Shown here one piece after another: positions 1 to 5,661 of a stretch of 6,504 bases of DNA (positions within the stretch are counted from its first letter, which is position 1; each line of letters starts with the position of its first letter). The position numbers and the translations under genes are program-made. Source of the DNA: Limisphaerales bacterium (GTDB lineage: Bacteria; Verrucomicrobiota; Verrucomicrobiia; Limisphaerales; UBA8199); contig JANXQE010000515.1 of assembly GCA_025356925.1 (NCBI GenBank), positions 1-6,504 on the forward strand, given 5' to 3'. The notes below the pieces were generated by a model, which did not search any database, was not told where the DNA came from, and saw only the letters and a list, made by a program, of their open reading frames with translations.

Positions 1-284
1 GCGCAGTATTCCCACGTTTTCCGGAGGTAGAGAAGGCAGTGCTCTACGGTTCGCGAGCCAGAGGGAACGCCCGGCCCGGCTCGGATATTGACCTAACGCT
101 GTTCGGCAGTCGGCTCGACTAGAGGATGGTCGGCCAGATTGATGACGCGCTGGATGACCTGTTGCTGCCTTATCAGTTCGACCTTTCCATCTTTACCCGG
201 ATTACCCACTCCGACCTGCTCGATCACATCCGGTGGGTGGGCGTCGCGCTTTATGAAAAGACGCCGGTTGAGGCGAAGCGTTGA
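1..284 (+). pseudogene. MntA-type minimal nucleotidyltransferase antitoxin, 5' cut by window, internal amber stop
   Basis: Codons run from base 3 to the TGA at 282-284. The reading contains LYGSRARG, and the family signature GS-x10-DxD is complete (GS at 48-53, DID at 84-92). The rest also fits the MNT fold: an LLLPYQFDLSIF strand, then HIRWVGVALYEK near the C-terminus. In this family the protein is the antitoxin of HEPN/MNT toxin-antitoxin pairs; characterised MntA proteins add AMP to a tyrosine of the HEPN toxin. A TAG at 120-122 splits the frame just after the catalytic motif, while recognisable sequence continues on both sides, so one base change explains the break. Restart at ATG 126 would lack the active site. 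The N-terminus lies upstream of the window, as would any HEPN partner. The family call is firm. Whether the TAG is real, suppressed or an assembly error cannot be judged here. Confidence 0.8.
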
Positions 285-287
285 GGA

Positions 288-365
288 ATGAGCGAAACCG
301 GGACGAGGGCCGAGCTCATTGCTCCCGCCCTAAAGGCCGCTGGCTGGGGGGGAGGCGACTCATAG
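288..365 (+). pseudogene. hsdR: N-terminal stump of type I restriction endonuclease subunit R
   Basis: An ATG three bases after the antitoxin stop opens a 25-codon frame ending in TAG at 363-365. Residues 6-20, TRAELIAPALKAAGWG, match my knowledge of the conserved N-terminus of HsdR, the motor/nuclease subunit of type I restriction-modification complexes, normally about 800-1100 residues. Similarity ends at the run of seven G at 346-352. What follows looks like the left edge of the neighbouring IS element, and no later HsdR domains (nuclease, DEAD helicase) occur in the window. The gene is therefore a dead stump, probably cut by the insertion and a later deletion. MNT/HEPN pairs often sit inside hsdM-hsdS-hsdR operons, so the tight spacing supports the call. 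The call rests on a short motif only. Confidence 0.65.
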
Positions 366-1335
366 GCGCTAACTTAAGCATTGCCAATCGTTCCGGGCTT
401 GGTTTGCAAATGCGGGCGTGCAACCTGTTAACTTGCTGGAAGAGGAATGGGAATTTCTCACTGAATTTTTGCCAAACGATTGGCGCGAACAGGCGCGTAA
501 GACTGGCGCACTCCGCCGGGCTCGCGGCATTGCCGACGCGGATTGCCTGTTGCGACTGATTCTGATGCACACGGCGACCGGTTTGTCTCTGCGCCAAACC
601 GTTGTGCGCGCCCGCGAGCAATCCATTGCTGACATCTTCGACGTAGCGCTGCTCAAGCGACTCCGATCCAGTGAGCCTTGGTTGCGAGGCTTGACTTCGC
701 GAATGACCGCGCTTGGCGAGGACGAGATCGTCCAACGACTGTGCTCCCAACGTCGGGTCCGAGTGGTGGATGCCACAACTATCCATGAGCAAGGCGGTGC
801 GGGAACTGACTGGCGTGTCCATTACACTATGGGTTTGCCGGATTTGAACTGCGATTTTTTCGAGCTGACCGACGAACATGGCGGAGAAACCTACCGGCGA
901 ATACCGGTCGAGCGCCTGGACTTGCTCTTGGCCGATCGAGGTTACAGCAATGCCGCTGGGATCAGCGCAGTCAGGGAGGCCGAAGGCGACGTTTTAGTTC
1001 GCTGGCAAATCGAACTTCGCTTCAAACACCTCAAGAGCTTGCCGGGGTTGGGCTGCTTGCCCAAATATGACGACCAATCGTGTCGAGCATGGATTCAGGC
1101 TAAGTTACTTTGCGGCCTGCTGATCGAGCGATTGATGCGGGAAGCAAAGTTTTTTCCCCCTGAGGATATCGATTGCCTGCCGCCCAGTCACTGGCGCGAG
1201 TTCATTGAAGCACGCGACGCAGTGATATCGGTGATAAGTCGCCCGTTGCGACCGCGCCAGTTGGTGGCCCGCGGCGCTGCCATTCGATCCGAACTCAGGG
1301 AACGAGGCCGAACCCGGACATCGCAACTGAGCCGG
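353..1335 (+). mobile_element. Degenerate IS4-family insertion sequence, right end missing
   Basis: This is the stretch between the end of recognisable hsdR and the start of LamG-like sequence; both limits are approximate. It carries an IS4-family transposase frame. The left non-coding edge (about 364-417) contains CTAACTTAAG at 369-378, which resembles the ends of some IS4-group elements (inference). A reverse-complement partner (CTTAAGTTAG) is absent from the 1300-1420 region, so the right terminal inverted repeat appears lost. No target-site duplication can be paired across the element. Different genes flank the two sides (restriction stump on the left, LamG/propeller scraps on the right), which indicates a deletion or rearrangement at one end rather than a clean insertion. 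Confidence 0.6.
418..1335 (+). pseudogene. IS4-family DDE transposase with internal deletion and lost C-terminal end
   Basis: Read from GTG 418; the nearest in-frame upstream stop is TAA at 370-372. The N-terminal region (EEEWEFLTEFLPNDWRE, ADADCLLRLILMH) is typical of the DDE_Tnp_1 group. The catalytic residues are visible as D118 in VVDATT, D173 in LLADRGY and E199 in RWQIELRFKHLK. In complete relatives roughly 100 residues of beta-strand insertion separate the second D from E; here the gap is 26, because DVLVR (ending at base 1002) joins directly to WQIE. Of the Y-(2)-R-(3)-E-(6)-K signature the R, E and K remain, but a V stands where Y belongs. Family sequence fades near 1335 (RTRTSQLSR) without a stop, and the frame then runs on through unrelated DNA to 2313. 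Probably inactive. Identity as IS4 family is strong; the C-terminal limit is an estimate. Confidence 0.82.
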
Positions 1336-1531
1336 TATCCCTGGGAGCGGTTCTCAGCTTGTCGACGACGGCGCGCTGCACCACGCCGTTGCCGTTTGGT
1401 CTGGAGTCACGGTGAAGCGCTACGTGGACGGGACAAGCTGCGGCTCCAGCTCGTCAGGGGGCTCGATGTCCTCCTCTGCAAGCCCTGCCGATGTGGGGAT
1501 TGGCAACGGAAACGGCTGGGTGTTCTCTGGC
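1331..1531 (+). pseudogene. LamG / concanavalin A-like domain fragment, out of frame with its neighbours
   Basis: In the frame of base 1331, just after a TGA at 1328-1330, the translation reads SQLVDDGALHHAVAVWSG, then VTVKRYVDG, a Ser/Gly-rich turn, and DVGIGNGNGWVFSG. This is the recognisable second half of a LamG jelly-roll domain (family pattern DGxWHHVAxV...LYVDG...), here with L in place of the usual W before HH. Such domains occur in large secreted or surface proteins of Planctomycetes and Verrucomicrobiota and often bind glycans. There is no start codon context, no first half of the domain, and similarity ends at GWVFSG, where the usual xIDxVRIYNRAL end is missing. The piece sits between transposase and propeller remnants and cannot be expressed as a working protein from here. 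It may derive from the same large gene as the following propeller fragment. Confidence 0.6.
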
Positions 1532-1539
1532 AGACCTGT

Positions 1540-2313
1540 GTGTTTAATACCACCCCGAACGGGCAGCAGGGGGCTGTCTGGATGAGCGGCAGCGGACCCG
1601 CCGCGAACGAGAGCGGCAATCTCTACTTTGCGACCGGCAACGGCACTTTCGACGCCACTGACTACGGCGACAGCCTCGTGAAGCTCTCGGGCAACTTGAG
1701 CGTCTTGGATTATTTCTGCCCGTCGAATCAAGCGGCGCTAAACACTCTGGATTACGACCTAGGCTCTGGAGGCGTCATGTTGATTCCAGGCCAGCACCTT
1801 GTGGTGAACTGCGGCAAGGAAGGGGTGGTTTACGTGGCGAGCATGGACGACCTCGGCCAGTATCGCCCGAGCACCAACCGTCTCGTGAGGCAGTTCCGGC
1901 TTGAGACCGGACCTGGGGACGGAGGTTGGATCTGGTCCGCGCCTGCTTACTTTGGCGGCATGCTCTTTTACCAACCTTACAACGGAGTCTTGAAAGCGTT
2001 CCGAATCAGCGACGGAGAACTGGTTTCGCAGGGCGGCCTGCAGTTCGGCTATCCCGGTGCCAACCCGGTAGTATCAGCCAACGGCACCAACAACGCGCTC
2101 GTCTGGACCATCCAGGTGAACGTCGGCACGGGTGCGGCCACGCTGCATGCTTACAACGCCTACGACGTGAGCCAGGAGGTTTACAACAGCGACATGAACG
2201 GAGCGGTTGACAGCCCAGTTTCTGCTGTGAAGTTCTCGGTTCCGGTCGTCGCGAATGGGAAAGTTTACGTCGGCGGCACGTACGCCCTTTCGGTGTTCGG
2301 CAACAAGCGATGA
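1540..2313 (+). pseudogene. C-terminal fragment of a PQQ-like beta-propeller protein
   Basis: About 257 codons from VFNTTPNG to the TGA at 2311-2313. Blade-like repeats are visible: GSGPAANESGNLYFATGNGTFDA, a GDSLVKLSG strand, DLGSGGVMLIPGQHLVVNCGKEGVVYV, and WIWSAPAYFGGMLFYQPYNGVLKAFRISDGELV, ending with SVPVVANGKVYVGGTYALSVFG. These match PQQ-like quinoprotein-type beta-propellers that are usually secreted, where the repeats may be structural rather than cofactor-binding. An intact relative would have a signal peptide and several more blades upstream; here they are replaced by LamG and transposase debris. The frame happens to be the same as the transposase frame, so automatic annotation will fuse them. 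No start codon with a plausible ribosome site is evident at the fragment's beginning. The remaining coding part is well preserved, which suggests recent breakage or a misassembly. Confidence 0.7.
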
Positions 2314-2606
2314 AAAGGTGCATCGCGATATTTGCGCTCATCCCGCTCGCCTGCTCAGCGCAATTGCAGGAGCCGTTGAACTTGAATCCTCCGATGCCGA
2401 TTATCACCGGCGCCAACATCCCATGCGCCTCCTGGCAGACCTTCGAGTTCGCGGCCGCCGCCGACGGCATCACGGCCGGCCTTCTTAGCGGGACCACCTA
2501 CGGCGCCGCATTGAGCTGGATGATGCGCGACGCGAGCGGCGAGACCCTCCGGGTGATTGAACGCGGTGAAAACCCTGTTTCCATCTGCATAGCCGGCGTT
2601 CCCTGA
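2310..2606 (+). CDS. Small putative secreted protein of unknown function
   Basis: 98 codons. The ATG overlaps the stop of the propeller fragment in an ATGA arrangement, the classic layout for translational coupling, so the two were probably an operon pair before the upstream gene broke. Residues 1-18 look like a Sec signal peptide: positively charged MKR, a hydrophobic IAIFALIPLA core, and cleavage probably after CSA, before QLQEP. The cysteine context PLAC is a poor lipobox. The mature part is proline/alanine-rich (EPLNLNPPMPIITG) with two cysteines (CASW and a later SICIAG). I recognise no domain. The last dozen residues look unlike the rest, so the reading may run past the natural end of a longer protein, making it a possible truncated gene. 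Coding status rests on the coupling and signal peptide. Confidence 0.5.
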   Translation: MKRCIAIFALIPLACSAQLQEPLNLNPPMPIITGANIPCASWQTFEFAAAADGITAGLLSGTTYGAALSWMMRDASGETLRVIERGENPVSICIAGVP

Positions 2607-2616
2607 ACCAGCGAAC

Positions 2617-2645
2617 CCGGACAAAACACCGTTTGCGCCGTCCGG
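2617..2645. terminator. Weak inverted repeat between convergent genes, possible terminator
   Basis: CCGGAC at 2617-2622 and GTCCGG at 2640-2645 form a perfect 6-bp stem around a 17-nt loop, 11 bases after the stop of the small secreted gene and facing the minus-strand genes that end at 2690/2837. There is no T-run on either side, so if it acts in termination it would not be a classic intrinsic terminator. It may be chance. Confidence 0.2.
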
Positions 2646-2689
2646 CTGTTGCCGCCACGCTCGGTTCCTGAACTAACTCCAGGTTCGCT

Positions 2690-2836
2690 CTAGACATCGG
2701 AGCGCGTCGGTTCAGCCTCCGCCAGGAGCTCAGGCAGTCTGCAACAAATGGCGCAGATGTTCGGATTGTGGGAGAGGTTGTTGCCCCTCTCTGACATCTC
2801 ATTCGCACAACTCTTACAAATACCCGGCCGGGGTAG
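2690..2836 (-). other. Zinc-ribbon-like tail in frame after the response-regulator stop
   Basis: Directly after the TAG (2839-2837) of the receiver gene, the same frame continues for 48 sense codons to another TAG at 2692-2690. It contains ICKSC, a 17-residue spacer, then CAICC: a CxxC-x17-CxxC arrangement typical of small zinc-binding knuckles or ribbons. An acidic LPELLAEAEP helix follows. The spacing and composition look like real protein. There is no ATG, GTG or TTG ahead of the first cysteine pair; the only ATG (2797-2795) lies after it and would give 35 residues lacking half the site. Options are a C-terminal domain of the receiver protein cut off by a nonsense mutation or sequencing error, stop-codon readthrough, or a decayed small gene. 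I do not recognise a named family. Confidence 0.45.
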
Positions 2837-3397
2837 CTAAATCTTAAGGCGAATTTGAGGTACCGGGAACACCTCGCCCGAACCGGGTTCCAACCCGGGA
2901 TCAATTGCTGCTACCAGGCATTCATAGTTGATTGGCTTCTGAAAAAAACCCACTGCTCCCGCGGCCAATGCCCTCTCCCGGGACTGTTCGGAACTACTAT
3001 TCGTGATGATAATGAACCGCGCTCCTCTGGCGTTCTGCAACCCCTGCAGCCAGGCCATCAGGTGCAGTCCAGTCCAGGAAATGCCGCCGCCGGAGGCAAT
3101 GTCAGGAGGAAAGTCCAGGTCTAATAAAATCGCATGCGGCCTTCCTTCGCCAACGGCGGCGATCGCCGCCGAACAATCAGCCGCGGTCACCACTTCATAC
3201 CCTTTGCTTCGTAAAACCCTGGATGTGACCAACCGCACCACGGCATCGTCATCCACGATTAGCACACGCTTCCCCAGTGATAATGTTCGCTCCGTGCGCG
3301 GTGATCTGTGGTTTTGTTGCGGGACGGAAGCGAATAGGATCTTTTGCAAGAACCTCTTGAACCCGACCCGGCCTGTTTCAAACGATACGGCTTTCAT
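2837..3397 (-). CDS. Stand-alone response regulator receiver (REC) protein
   Basis: 186 residues. A 40-residue basic N-terminal extension precedes a complete CheY-like receiver domain (about 43-168). The acidic pocket is D49-D50-D51 in VLIVDDDA, the phospho-acceptor is D93 in ILLDLDFP, the switch Thr is T132 in IIITNSSS and the conserved Lys is K154 in FFQKP. All key residues are present, so phosphorylation by a sensor kinase is expected. There is no DNA-binding or enzymatic output domain; such proteins work through protein contacts or as phospho-relays. No kinase gene is in the window. The start is supported by AGGAG 7 nt upstream. The C-terminal tail (EVFPVPQIRLKI) ends at TAG, after which a cysteine-rich reading continues in frame, so the protein may originally have been longer. 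It is divergent from the pyrophosphatase gene, with a 286-bp gap. Confidence 0.88.
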   Translation of the reverse strand: MKAVSFETGRVGFKRFLQKILFASVPQQNHRSPRTERTLSLGKRVLIVDDDAVVRLVTSRVLRSKGYEVVTAADCSAAIAAVGEGRPHAILLDLDFPPDIASGGGISWTGLHLMAWLQGLQNARGARFIIITNSSSEQSRERALAAGAVGFFQKPINYECLVAAIDPGLEPGSGEVFPVPQIRLKI

Positions 3398-3404
3398 TTG
3401 TCAT

Positions 3405-3409
3405 CTCCT
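3405..3409 (-). promoter_or_regulatory. Shine-Dalgarno site of the response regulator
   Basis: On the minus strand AGGAG is followed by 7 nt and then the ATG at 3397-3395. This is the best-formed ribosome site in the window and fixes the start of the receiver gene. Confidence 0.7.
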
Positions 3410-3490
3410 GCCAGCAACTCTGCGTTCAGGACTGCAAGAATAGGATATCGCTGTTCCGGCCATCCCTGCCACTCCGTGGATTACTGATTA

Positions 3491-3511
3491 TCATCCGGCT
3501 TGTACGGATGA
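3491..3511. repeat. Perfect 7-bp inverted repeat in the divergent intergenic region
   Basis: TCATCCG (3491-3497) and CGGATGA (3505-3511) flank a 7-nt spacer. The dyad lies about 94 bp upstream of the response-regulator start and about 170 bp upstream of the pyrophosphatase start. Its size and place suit a regulator operator, or a small hairpin in the receiver gene's leader. No convincing -35/-10 pair could be fixed beside it. Confidence 0.35.
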
Positions 3512-3555
3512 CTCGAGATCCCGCTGGGCTGAACTCCAGGGAATGGTGGCCTCCG

Positions 3556-3585
3556 CTGCGCCTCAGTCAGCGCAGAGGATATCCT
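3556..3585. repeat. Adjacent small hairpin and 10-bp palindrome
   Basis: CTGCGC (3556-3561) pairs with GCGCAG (3570-3575) across an 8-nt loop. It is followed at once by the perfect palindrome AGGATATCCT (3576-3585). Both fall in the middle of the divergent gap between the receiver and pyrophosphatase genes. A role as a regulator site is possible, but there is no supporting promoter motif. Confidence 0.25.
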
Positions 3586-3645
3586 GAGCACTTTGAAGGC
3601 GGCTACTCCAGAACTCTGTCCGTAAAAGTCCTGCGCGACATCTCG

Positions 3646-3674
3646 TTGGAGCGCGACTATGATTAGCGCTCCAA
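3646..3674 (+). promoter_or_regulatory. Perfect 9-bp hairpin in the pyrophosphatase leader
   Basis: TTGGAGCGC (3646-3654) and GCGCTCCAA (3666-3674) are exact reverse complements around an 11-nt loop, ending 9 bases before the pyrophosphatase ATG. There is no T-run, so it is not an intrinsic terminator. The left arm contains GGAG (3648-3651), spaced 7 nt from an ATG in the loop (3659). The hairpin would therefore bury that ribosome site. It could control translation of the downstream gene, or be a DNA dyad bound by a regulator. Confidence 0.45.
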
Positions 3675-3691
3675 AGACTTGGCATGAGTGA
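3659..3691 (+). CDS. Possible 10-codon leader ORF overlapping the pyrophosphatase start
   Basis: ATG 3659 opens MISAPKTWHE and stops at TGA 3689-3691, five bases past the pyrophosphatase ATG (3684) in another frame. It has GGAG 7 nt upstream, whereas the pyrophosphatase start has no Shine-Dalgarno-like sequence. Ribosomes ending here could restart on the larger gene. The peptide itself has no recognisable function. This is an inference from layout; such short frames also occur by chance. Confidence 0.3.
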   Translation: MISAPKTWHE

Positions 3692-5336
3692 AATTCTGGT
3701 TATTGGTCATCGCAACCCGGACACGGACGCAATCTGTTCGGCCATCGGGTATGCCGAGTTTAAGCGCCGCACGGGAATGCCGGAGGCGGTCGCGGCGCGG
3801 TGCGGGGACACCAACGGCCGCATCGATTTCGTGCTGCGGTCTTTCGGCGTGCCCGCGCCCCGGTTTGTGGCCGACGTCTCGCTCAAGGTCGGCGATCTGA
3901 TGCAGCCAAACGTGCGGAGCATCGGTCCGGATGGGACCGCCGCTGAAGCCCTTGGCCTGATGGATGAGCACAACCTGCGGGTGGTGCCCGTGTTGGATGA
4001 CGAGCAACGGTGCCGGGGCCTGCTGTCGCTGTTCAAAGTGAGCAAATTTCTCTTCCCCGCCGCCAATCGCTTGATTGATTCCCGGCGCGTTTTGTCGTCG
4101 CTGCGCAGCCTGGCTAAGACTTTGGCAGGCGAAATCCTCGTCGGACACAACGAGGAGGAGGAGCAGGACCTGATCCTGGTGATCGGAGCCATGGGGCTGG
4201 ACTCTTTCTCCGAGCGGCTCGAACATTATCCCCGCGAGAAGCTCGCCGTGGTTGTCGGTGACCGCTGGGATATCCAGAACCTTGCGATCCGCGAACGGGT
4301 CCGGGTGCTCATTGCCACGGGCGGATTGAGCATCGAACCTAAAACACTCGAGGCTGCCCGCCGCAACCAGGTTAGCGTCATTTCCTCGCCTCATGACACC
4401 GCGACCACGGCGGCGCTGTGCCGCGCCTCGATTGCCGTGCGCCATGTTTTGCATGAAACCTTCCTGGCCTTTCGCGCGGAGACTCCGCTCAACGAGGTGC
4501 GTTCGCGCGCCACGGCTTCCACTTTCCATGCGTTTCCTGTTATCGACGCCGAAGGCCGCACGGTTGGGATCTTGTCCAAAACCGATTTTCTCAAGCCGTT
4601 CGATCGCAAACTCATCCTGGTCGACCACAACGAACTTTCCCAGGCGGTCGTGGGCGCCGATCAGGTCAACATTTTGGAGATCATCGATCATCACCGGATC
4701 GGCGCGCTGACCACCCAGCAGCCGATTCTTTTTCGCAACGAGCCCGTCGGCTCTACGAGCACGATTGTGGCGGATTGCTTTTTCCGTTCCGGCGTCGAAT
4801 TGCCGTCGCCCATCGCTGGCCTCCTGCTCGCGGGCCTGGTTTCCGACACGCTCAACCTGACCTCACCCACCACGACTTCCGTGGACAAAGAGGTTCTTGG
4901 CCGCCTGGAAAAGATTTCCGGTGTCAACGCCCGGGATTTTACGGAGAAACTGTTTGCCTCGGGTTCTCCCTTGACCCAGCGGTCCGCAAGCCAGGCGATC
5001 GCCACCGATTGCAAGGAATACCAGGAAGATGGAGTGCGGTTCAGTGTCGCGCAAATCGAAGAGATCGGGTTCACGCAATTCTGGAAGCGTAAAGCCGAAC
5101 TCCTCGAAGCCCTTGAATCCTATCGGAATTCGCGCGGTTATCTTTTCTCCGCGTTACTCGTGACCGATGTCAATTCGCAGTCCTCGTTGCTCCTCGCGGT
5201 TGGAGACGGCCGGGTCACATCGCATCTGGACTATCCGCGACTTGAACCGGGCATCTACGAGCTCAAGGATATTGTGTCGCGCAAAAAGCAATTGCTGCCG
5301 TACCTCACTCATTGCCTGGAACAATTGAGGCTTTGA
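3684..5336 (+). CDS. ppaC: Family II (manganese-dependent) inorganic pyrophosphatase with CBS and DRTGG domains
   Basis: 550 residues, full length for the nucleotide-regulated class. It hydrolyses pyrophosphate to two phosphates in the cytoplasm, pulling biosynthetic reactions forward. The first DHH block starts with GHRNPDTDA, giving metal ligands H9, D13 and D15. A CBS domain follows (about 67-123, VGDLMQPN...GLLSLFKVSKFL), then a DRTGG domain (about 138-250, ending RVRVLIATGGL...), then the second CBS (about 253-307, GILSKTDFLKP). The catalytic part resumes with VDHNE (D314), DHH at 335-337, PVGSTST and SDT (D388). The DHHA2 domain carries SRKKQ (R533), a substrate-binding motif. All expected active-site residues are present. 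In characterised CBS-PPases AMP/ADP inhibit and ATP or diadenosine polyphosphates activate; the same is inferred here. The start agrees with the H9/D13/D15 numbering. It lacks its own Shine-Dalgarno and has a hairpin just upstream. Confidence 0.93.
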   Translation: MSEILVIGHRNPDTDAICSAIGYAEFKRRTGMPEAVAARCGDTNGRIDFVLRSFGVPAPRFVADVSLKVGDLMQPNVRSIGPDGTAAEALGLMDEHNLRVVPVLDDEQRCRGLLSLFKVSKFLFPAANRLIDSRRVLSSLRSLAKTLAGEILVGHNEEEEQDLILVIGAMGLDSFSERLEHYPREKLAVVVGDRWDIQNLAIRERVRVLIATGGLSIEPKTLEAARRNQVSVISSPHDTATTAALCRASIAVRHVLHETFLAFRAETPLNEVRSRATASTFHAFPVIDAEGRTVGILSKTDFLKPFDRKLILVDHNELSQAVVGADQVNILEIIDHHRIGALTTQQPILFRNEPVGSTSTIVADCFFRSGVELPSPIAGLLLAGLVSDTLNLTSPTTTSVDKEVLGRLEKISGVNARDFTEKLFASGSPLTQRSASQAIATDCKEYQEDGVRFSVAQIEEIGFTQFWKRKAELLEALESYRNSRGYLFSALLVTDVNSQSSLLLAVGDGRVTSHLDYPRLEPGIYELKDIVSRKKQLLPYLTHCLEQLRL

Positions 5337-5661
5337 GGAGGCTGGAAACCTCCCATCGTCGCCGTGGCCCGCGCGGCCCTCCGCAATGCCGAGTTCTACG
5401 AGGCCCAAAAGTCAGCAACTGGTATTTGGTTGCAGAGACCTCGGATACCTCCGCCGCGTGAGGGCACGCGGCGCTGGGGAGCGTTGCGGTCAGTCCCACT
5501 GGAGACCCCACAGCTCAGCTCCGAATGGATGGTGGGCCAAGCCAACTCATTATCCTCTTCCGCCGGTCGGTCGCGGTTTTTCTTTGCATTCCTCGATGGT
5601 TCCCGGCATCTATCGCCGAGCGAAAACGCGTGTCCGCTTGAACCGACAAATCCGTTTTTTC
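5337..5661. other. Intergenic region, no convincing gene
   Basis: The 325 bp between the pyrophosphatase and esterase genes hold no gene I can support. A plus-strand frame from GTG 5364 contains RNAEFYEAQK, faintly like a RelE/ParE toxin helix, but the likeness stops after about ten residues. The region carries a GC-rich hairpin (5452-5473) and, at 5560-5585, a short CCGC/GCGG pairing followed by TTTTTCTTT that could act as a weak terminator. No clear promoter was found for the esterase gene. Confidence 0.5.
5452..5473. repeat. GC-rich 9-bp hairpin with AGGG loop
   Basis: CGCCGCGTG (5452-5460) and CACGCGGCG (5465-5473) are exact reverse complements around the tetraloop AGGG, 115 bases after the pyrophosphatase stop. 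There is no T-run behind it. It could stabilise or end the pyrophosphatase transcript, or be one copy of a dispersed palindromic repeat; the window holds only one copy. Confidence 0.5.

Noticed and set aside
120..365. Amber (TAG) recoding, because the antitoxin, hsdR stump and receiver gene are all interrupted or ended by TAG.
   Set aside because: The genes around TAG 120 and 363 are visibly decayed, the cysteine-rich tail itself ends in TAG at 2690 with no recognisable protein beyond it, and ordinary breakage explains all cases.
281..559. Plus-strand 92-codon ORF across the hsdR stump and IS left edge.
   Set aside because: It is a wrong-frame translation of both the hsdR and transposase N-termini.
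2485..2904. Minus-strand 139-codon ORF overlapping the end of the receiver gene and the small secreted gene.
   Set aside because: Arg-rich composition without motifs; the cysteine-rich protein signal in this region lies in a different frame.
3663..4694. 343-codon minus-strand ORF opposite the pyrophosphatase.
   Set aside because: It is antisense to a fully recognisable enzyme, has no known motif, and is expected from high-GC third-position bias.
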